Shown in pieces: positions 32,410-35,640 of a stretch of 35,640 bases of DNA. Position 1 is the first letter of the stretch, and every line of letters begins with the position of its first letter. Source of the DNA: Candidatus Poribacteria bacterium (GTDB taxonomy: Bacteria; Poribacteria; WGA-4E; WGA-3G); contig JAJECK010000090.1 in assembly GCA_022822085.1 (NCBI GenBank), positions 1 to 35,640 on the forward strand, given 5' to 3'. The notes under the pieces are model-generated. The model was not told the origin of the DNA. It worked only from the letters and a program-made list of their open reading frames with translations, and did no database searches. Made by a program: the position numbers and the translations under genes.

Positions 32410-33564
32410 ATGAAAAAAATTATACCATCCCTTCTTTTTAGTCTATTATGCTTGTCAGCTCAGGGGGCATCGTTAGAGTTTGCTTTTCAACTGGGTGAAA
32501 AGCAAAACCCACGACTTGACAAGTTACTGCCTAATGTGGCAAGCCGTATAACTTTCAATAAAGACAGCACAAAGTTGATTGCACATGAAATGGGAGGCAG
32601 CATAGTAGAATGGGACCTTAAAAAGCGTCAAAAACGAGTGATTTGCACTCTTGAAGAAGGTCAGTGGTCTGCTTATACTCCCAGATTGAATTATCTTTTG
32701 ATCCCAAAAGCGGATGGAATTGCAGTTATTGACGTTGCAACCAGAAAGGAGATTCAGTTAGTAAAGAATAAATTTGAAATAAGAGGTCCGTATGAGAATG
32801 GATGTTATTCACCAGAAGATGGCCGACTTGTAGCATTGACAAAAGGGGATAATGAATTTGAAGTATGGCAATTTTCACTCGTAGGGATTGCTACTGGTAC
32901 AAAGCCATTGACTCTAAAGCAAGGAATAAAGACTATTAAAATTCATGATTCCAAAACACAATTACCTGTGCGAAACGGTATCACTATTTCAGAGGAAAAT
33001 AGCTATCTCGCTACAGCAGAAGGCACTTACCGAGATGGTGAGGGACATCGAACGATTATTGAGGTTTGGTTGAATTTTCAAGAAAAACCTTTCCGTGTTT
33101 TCGATACTGGCGAAGTACTCGGTGTGTGGAATCTTGTTTTTTCAGATTACGGAATGATGCTTGCTGTTGACACACAACTCAATGGTAAATCAGGAATTCG
33201 CGTTTGGGAAATACGCACTGGTAGACAACTTCTCAACAAATCTGGGTTTGAAGCATATTGGGTCCGGGCCCTTGCTTTCACACCAAACAAACAAAACTTA
33301 TCTACAAACGAAATGACTGAGAACTTAAGGACAAAAGGTTATCTTCATATCGACTACCTTGCCTCTGGCGACGAGAAAGGGAATCTTCGAGTGTGGGGGA
33401 TCCCCTACCATACGTCAAAGATACTTGATACCAAGTCAGTCATTTGGGAAACCTACCCAACCGGCATCCAAGCGTTAGCCTTCTCACCTAACGGTGAGTA
33501 TTTGGCAGTCGCATTGTGGGATGCCACAATTCAGATTTTAAGGTGGAAAAGAAATGAACAATAA
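32410..33564 (+). CDS. Exported beta-propeller (WD40-like) protein
   Basis: A 384-residue protein with a Sec signal peptide (1-20, cut likely after S-A-Q-G-A) and degenerate WD40-type blades: I-V-E-W-D-L, F-E-V-W-Q, I-R-V-W-E-I-R-T-G-R and L-R-V-W-G, with a last blade L-A-F-S-P-N-G-E-Y-L-A-V-A. It is probably a periplasmic scaffold. No ribosome binding site is seen before the ATG. Its end overlaps the next gene by 11 nt, although that product looks cytoplasmic, so co-transcription need not mean interaction. A decayed last blade of a similar gene precedes the second helix-hairpin-helix copy. Confidence 0.75.
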   Translation: MKKIIPSLLFSLLCLSAQGASLEFAFQLGEKQNPRLDKLLPNVASRITFNKDSTKLIAHEMGGSIVEWDLKKRQKRVICTLEEGQWSAYTPRLNYLLIPKADGIAVIDVATRKEIQLVKNKFEIRGPYENGCYSPEDGRLVALTKGDNEFEVWQFSLVGIATGTKPLTLKQGIKTIKIHDSKTQLPVRNGITISEENSYLATAEGTYRDGEGHRTIIEVWLNFQEKPFRVFDTGEVLGVWNLVFSDYGMMLAVDTQLNGKSGIRVWEIRTGRQLLNKSGFEAYWVRALAFTPNKQNLSTNEMTENLRTKGYLHIDYLASGDEKGNLRVWGIPYHTSKILDTKSVIWETYPTGIQALAFSPNGEYLAVALWDATIQILRWKRNEQ

Positions 33565-34060
33565 TAATGAATCTTATACAGACGAAAAAGGACGTACCCG
33601 ATGGCACGTTAATGATGAAATAGCGTTAAGATTAATGGAACTGCATACCTTCCTGATAATAGCAGATTATCCTGAAGACCATGCTTCACGATATCCTCGC
33701 TTGGCGCATTCCATTTCACGTTTTCCAGAATCAGTTGCAGATCTTGTTGAACAAGACCGGTTGATTGAGGAAATTGGTGGGGTTGGAGACATCGTCTCAA
33801 CTATTATCACGCAATATCTTGAAACCGGAACGTGTTCAAAAATAAATGAATATGCTGGGAACATACCTCAGTCAATTACGGAACTTGTCCCTATCCCTGG
33901 GCTTGGCGCAAAGACAATCAAACGCTTATATGAGGATATAGAGGTTGATAGTCTTGCTTCCCTCAGAACAGCAATTGACGAAGGTAAACTCAAAGGCTTT
34001 AAAGGCATCGGCAAGAAAACTATGGAAAAAATTGAGGAATATCTTGCTGAAAACTTGTAA
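33554..34060 (+). CDS. Orphan PolX-type helix-hairpin-helix protein (copy 1)
   Basis: The 168 residues match the N-terminal DNA-binding part of family X DNA polymerases (8-kDa and fingers HhH domains) without the polymerase palm or PHP domain. Three HhH hairpins are visible: I-G-G-V-G-D-I (74-80), I-P-G-L-G-A-K-T (114-121) and F-K-G-I-G-K-K-T (149-156). The first is followed by the PolX-like I-I-T-Q-Y-L-E-T-G. It probably binds nicked or gapped DNA without synthesising. The start lies inside the end of the beta-propeller gene, so it may be translated by coupling. A close paralog lies at 34730. Confidence 0.85.
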   Translation: MNNNNESYTDEKGRTRWHVNDEIALRLMELHTFLIIADYPEDHASRYPRLAHSISRFPESVADLVEQDRLIEEIGGVGDIVSTIITQYLETGTCSKINEYAGNIPQSITELVPIPGLGAKTIKRLYEDIEVDSLASLRTAIDEGKLKGFKGIGKKTMEKIEEYLAENL

Positions 34061-34111
34061 CAGGTGTATTTTGTGTTAATGTTTTATAGCAGTATCATGT
34101 CCATGTCTTTA

Positions 34112-34434
34112 GTCTCAGATGAAGATTAAGAATTTAATCGGGTAATGTGGCGAGGTTAGGAAACCACGCCAGCAGGAGGAGGGGAACCTTGTGTGTCTGT
34201 AGCATAAACTTACAGTTTGTGCGTCAAACACCGCAATCTGGAAGATTACGGTACAAAGATTTGTGTGTCTGTAGCATAAACTTACAGTTTGTGCGTTAAA
34301 GAGCGCAAACTGGATGAAGATTAACTTATTAATTGGGTTCTTTTCCTTCTGGCCGAGGGCAGTTGTACCCCTGCTAGCGAGGTTTCCTAACCTCGCCAAA
34401 TTGCCTAATTTATTTCTTAATCTTCATTAGGGAC
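34112..34434. repeat. MITE-like element with long imperfect inverted ends
   Basis: The left end (about 34112-34176) is an imperfect inverted copy of the right end (about 34370-34434). The best part is 28 nt with two mismatches: 34149-34176 against 34370-34397, containing GGCGAGGTTAGGAAACC. The right end resembles 23802-23858 closely. No transposase is encoded, so it would need one in trans. Confidence 0.65.
34189..34296 (+). repeat. Two exact 36-nt direct repeats
   Basis: 34189-34224 and 34261-34296 are identical and 72 nt apart (start to start). Each contains an imperfect palindrome GCATAAACT-TAC-AGTTTGTGC. Two units only, with a 36-nt gap; not a CRISPR array. Confidence 0.85.
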
Positions 34435-34481
34435 GATATGTTTGTAGAAAACGAATTCTGTCCGTGTCTTTAGTCCCGTGC

Positions 34482-34559
34482 GTATCGTTCAGTCCCGATG
34501 GAAGCAGACTCATCAGTGGGAGTGGGGACGGGACCATTCGTCTCTACGACGAACGTTAA
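34482..34559 (+). pseudogene. Remnant of the last WD40 blade
   Basis: Twenty-five codons and a stop encode V-S-F-S-P-D-G-S-R-L, then S-G-S-G-D-G-T-I-R-L-Y-D-E-R, a textbook WD40 blade end. Upstream the frame runs into repeat DNA (TTTAGTCCCGT), so the rest of the gene is gone. It precedes an HhH gene just as the intact beta-propeller gene at 32410 does, pointing to a duplicated gene pair whose second propeller decayed. Confidence 0.75.
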
Positions 34560-34729
34560 TGTCAATTTATACGTTGGTATCTGCATGTTCACCCCAGAGA
34601 TGTCAATTTAGAATGTTCTTGTTGTGAACATGAATCAACACTAATGCCAGTTGCTGTTAAACAATGATCTGAAGCAGTCTTTGATGTTCTTCATATTGCA
34701 TAAAAAATTAAAATGAGGATAATACCAAA

Positions 34730-35212
34730 ATGGAACTAAATGAACATACAGATAGACCGAGCAACGATGAAATCGCACAAAAACTGATGGAACTTCACAC
34801 CATTCTGATTGTCGCTGATTATCCGGAAGACCACGCATCGCGCTATCCTCGTTTAGCATATACTATTTCTCGTATGGAGGAATCTGTGTCAGAACTGGCA
34901 AAGCAAGGAAAATTACAGGAGGCAATTCCGGGTGTTGGAGACATCGTCTCAACTATCATCACTGAGTACGTTGAAACTGGAACGTGCTCAAAATTACAGG
35001 AGTACGCAAGTGACATACCAGATAGTATTGTTGAACTCATCCCTATACCTGGTCTCGGTCCTAAAACAATTAAACTCCTATATCAGGAAGTAGGTATTGA
35101 CAGTCTGTTATCACTCCGTAGTGCAATTGACGAGGGTAAGCTAAAAGGGATCAAAGGCATTGGAAAGAAAACTATAGAAAAATTTGAGGAATACCTTGAA
35201 GAAAAATTGTAA
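34730..35212 (+). CDS. Orphan PolX-type helix-hairpin-helix protein (copy 2)
   Basis: A 160-residue paralog of the gene at 33554, about two thirds identical along its length. It keeps the three hairpins I-P-G-V-G-D-I, I-P-G-L-G-P-K-T and I-K-G-I-G-K-K-T and the T-E-Y-V-E-T-G stretch. The N-terminal tail differs and is shorter. No catalytic polymerase domain is present. GAGGAT lies 9 nt before the ATG. Unlike copy 1, it does not overlap a propeller gene. A DNA repair or DNA-end binding role is likely from the domain, but untested. Confidence 0.85.
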   Translation: MELNEHTDRPSNDEIAQKLMELHTILIVADYPEDHASRYPRLAYTISRMEESVSELAKQGKLQEAIPGVGDIVSTIITEYVETGTCSKLQEYASDIPDSIVELIPIPGLGPKTIKLLYQEVGIDSLLSLRSAIDEGKLKGIKGIGKKTIEKFEEYLEEKL

Positions 35213-35223
35213 TAGTTTACATT

Positions 35224-35298
35224 GTAGGTCGGGTAGAGCGTTAGCGAAACCCGACAGGGGCTAAACGTGTCGGGTTTCGCAAGCTCTACCCGACCTAC
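35224..35298. repeat. Full copy of the ACCCGACCTAC palindromic repeat
   Basis: The outer arms GTAGGTCGGGTAGAGC (35224-35239) and GCTCTACCCGACCTAC (35283-35298) are exact reverse complements, with inner arms GCGAAACCCGACA and TGTCGGGTTTCGC. It is the most complete of three copies (also 1-61 and 3312-3345). It lies directly before the MORN gene. Confidence 0.9.
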
Positions 35299-35315
35299 AG
35301 GGACTGAGGTGAATC

Positions 35316-35510
35316 ATGCCAAGTAAACTTGATACAGGTGAAATGGTCAACGGCAAGAAGCATGGATATTGGATTACCTATTACGCGAACGGTGTAAAGC
35401 GAAGCGAAGGAAACTACATTCACGGCAAAAAGGATGGGCCTTGGATCAATTATCACAAAAATGGGAACATATCGGGTAAAGCCTCCTTTCGCGATGGAAA
35501 GAACTCATAG
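35316..35510 (+). CDS. Small MORN/YwqK-like repeat protein
   Basis: A 64-residue protein made of two to three MORN-like repeats: N-G-K-K-H-G-Y-W-I-T-Y-Y-A-N-G and H-G-K-K-D-G-P-W-I-N-Y-H-K-N-G, the pattern found in proteins annotated as YwqK-family antitoxins. It has no signal peptide. GAGGTGA lies 5 nt before the ATG, so it looks translated. It is short for the family and may be a truncated derivative; no partner toxin is visible. The left side is the palindromic repeat, the right side a transposase remnant. Confidence 0.6.
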   Translation: MPSKLDTGEMVNGKKHGYWITYYANGVKRSEGNYIHGKKDGPWINYHKNGNISGKASFRDGKNS

Positions 35511-35520
35511 CGAGTACGAT

Positions 35521-35640
35521 TTAAGAATCGTTGAAAGTCACACGAAAGTTAATCATAGAACCTGCTAAATATCGAAACCCTAAACGAGTTTCTTTGAGTT
35601 TATCGTAGCTAAGAGCGAGTTTCCGGTAGGTATCTTGCCA
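35521..35640 (-). CDS. C-terminal end of an IS5-like transposase (partial, runs off the window)
   Basis: On the minus strand the last 120 bases are open from the window edge to a TAA at 35521: W-Q-D-T-Y-R-K-L-A-L-S-Y-D-K-L, then E-T-R-L-G-F-R-Y-L-A-G-S-M-I-N-F-R-V. This matches the C-terminal tail of IS5-group transposases (R-R-L-x-x-x-Y-x-x-L-x-x-T-x-x-x-F-x-Y-L-A). The start and DDE residues would lie to the right, outside the window. The terminal inverted repeat cannot be defined from one end. Intact or broken state is unknown. Confidence 0.65.
   Translation of the reverse strand, partial: WQDTYRKLALSYDKLKETRLGFRYLAGSMINFRVTFNDS

Larger units (their letters stand above)
34061..34729. other. 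Intergenic region of nested repeats and a WD40 remnant
   Basis: About 670 bp between the two HhH copies. It holds a MITE-like inverted repeat element (34112-34434), two exact 36-nt direct repeats inside it, a degenerate copy of the 24-nt palindrome (about 34427-34480) and the last codons of a WD40 gene (34482-34559). The 170 bp before the second HhH start hold nothing recognisable. Confidence 0.7.

Noticed and set aside
34189-34296. Two 36-nt direct repeats as a CRISPR array
   Set aside because: Only two units are present, the gap is part of the same element, no cas genes are nearby and the repeats lie within a longer inverted repeat.

Overview
The window reads like a chromosome segment from an uncultivated Gram-negative bacterium. 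The gene content and the intergenic palindromic repeats resemble Candidatus Poribacteria or a nearby candidate phylum. That assignment is an inference: it rests on a UBact-type ubiquitin-like modifier with a proteasome, a Tat-exported DUF1501 protein, PPC/cytochrome c surface proteins, WD40 and ankyrin proteins, and many short dispersed palindromes. No rRNA, tRNA or CRISPR array was seen.

The centrepiece is a complete bacterial proteasome operon on the minus strand (about 19.9 to 13.1 kb). In transcription order it holds an ARC/Mpa-type AAA ATPase, Dop, the 65-residue modifier UBact (C-terminal Gly-Glu), proteasome beta, proteasome alpha and the PafA ligase. UBact/beta and beta/alpha overlap at TAATG junctions, so their translation is probably coupled. 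The beta subunit keeps Thr1, Asp17 and Lys33 equivalents but has an altered propeptide cleavage site. The ATPase lacks the usual C-terminal Gln-Tyr-Leu docking tail. A 1,094-residue Tricorn protease lies about 6.4 kb further on the same strand. In archaea Tricorn trims peptides made by the proteasome, so a two-step degradation route is plausible here.

Left part (0 to 13 kb): an ABC-2 permease; a minus-strand set of antitoxin-like gene, PIN toxin and divergent acetate kinase; Tricorn; then an export cluster of DUF1501, secreted WD40 and a PPC protein with two CxxCH haem motifs.

Middle (20 to 24 kb): a minus-strand set of four small membrane or secreted proteins lies behind a sigma-like regulator. 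The regulator and the four-gene set are each preceded by the same 112-bp repeat, which carries a conserved promoter-like sequence. A frameshifted ECF sigma remnant lies upstream.

Right part (24 to 35.6 kb, plus strand): an SHMT-like PLP enzyme; a symmetrical module of Rieske fusion, ankyrin, ankyrin, Rieske fusion; a lipoprotein; a beta-propeller gene overlapping an orphan PolX-type helix-hairpin-helix protein; then a second copy of that protein preceded only by the last blade of a decayed WD40 gene. A YwqK-like MORN protein and the C-terminal end of an IS5-like transposase close the window. Several nested palindromic, MITE-like elements sit between these genes.
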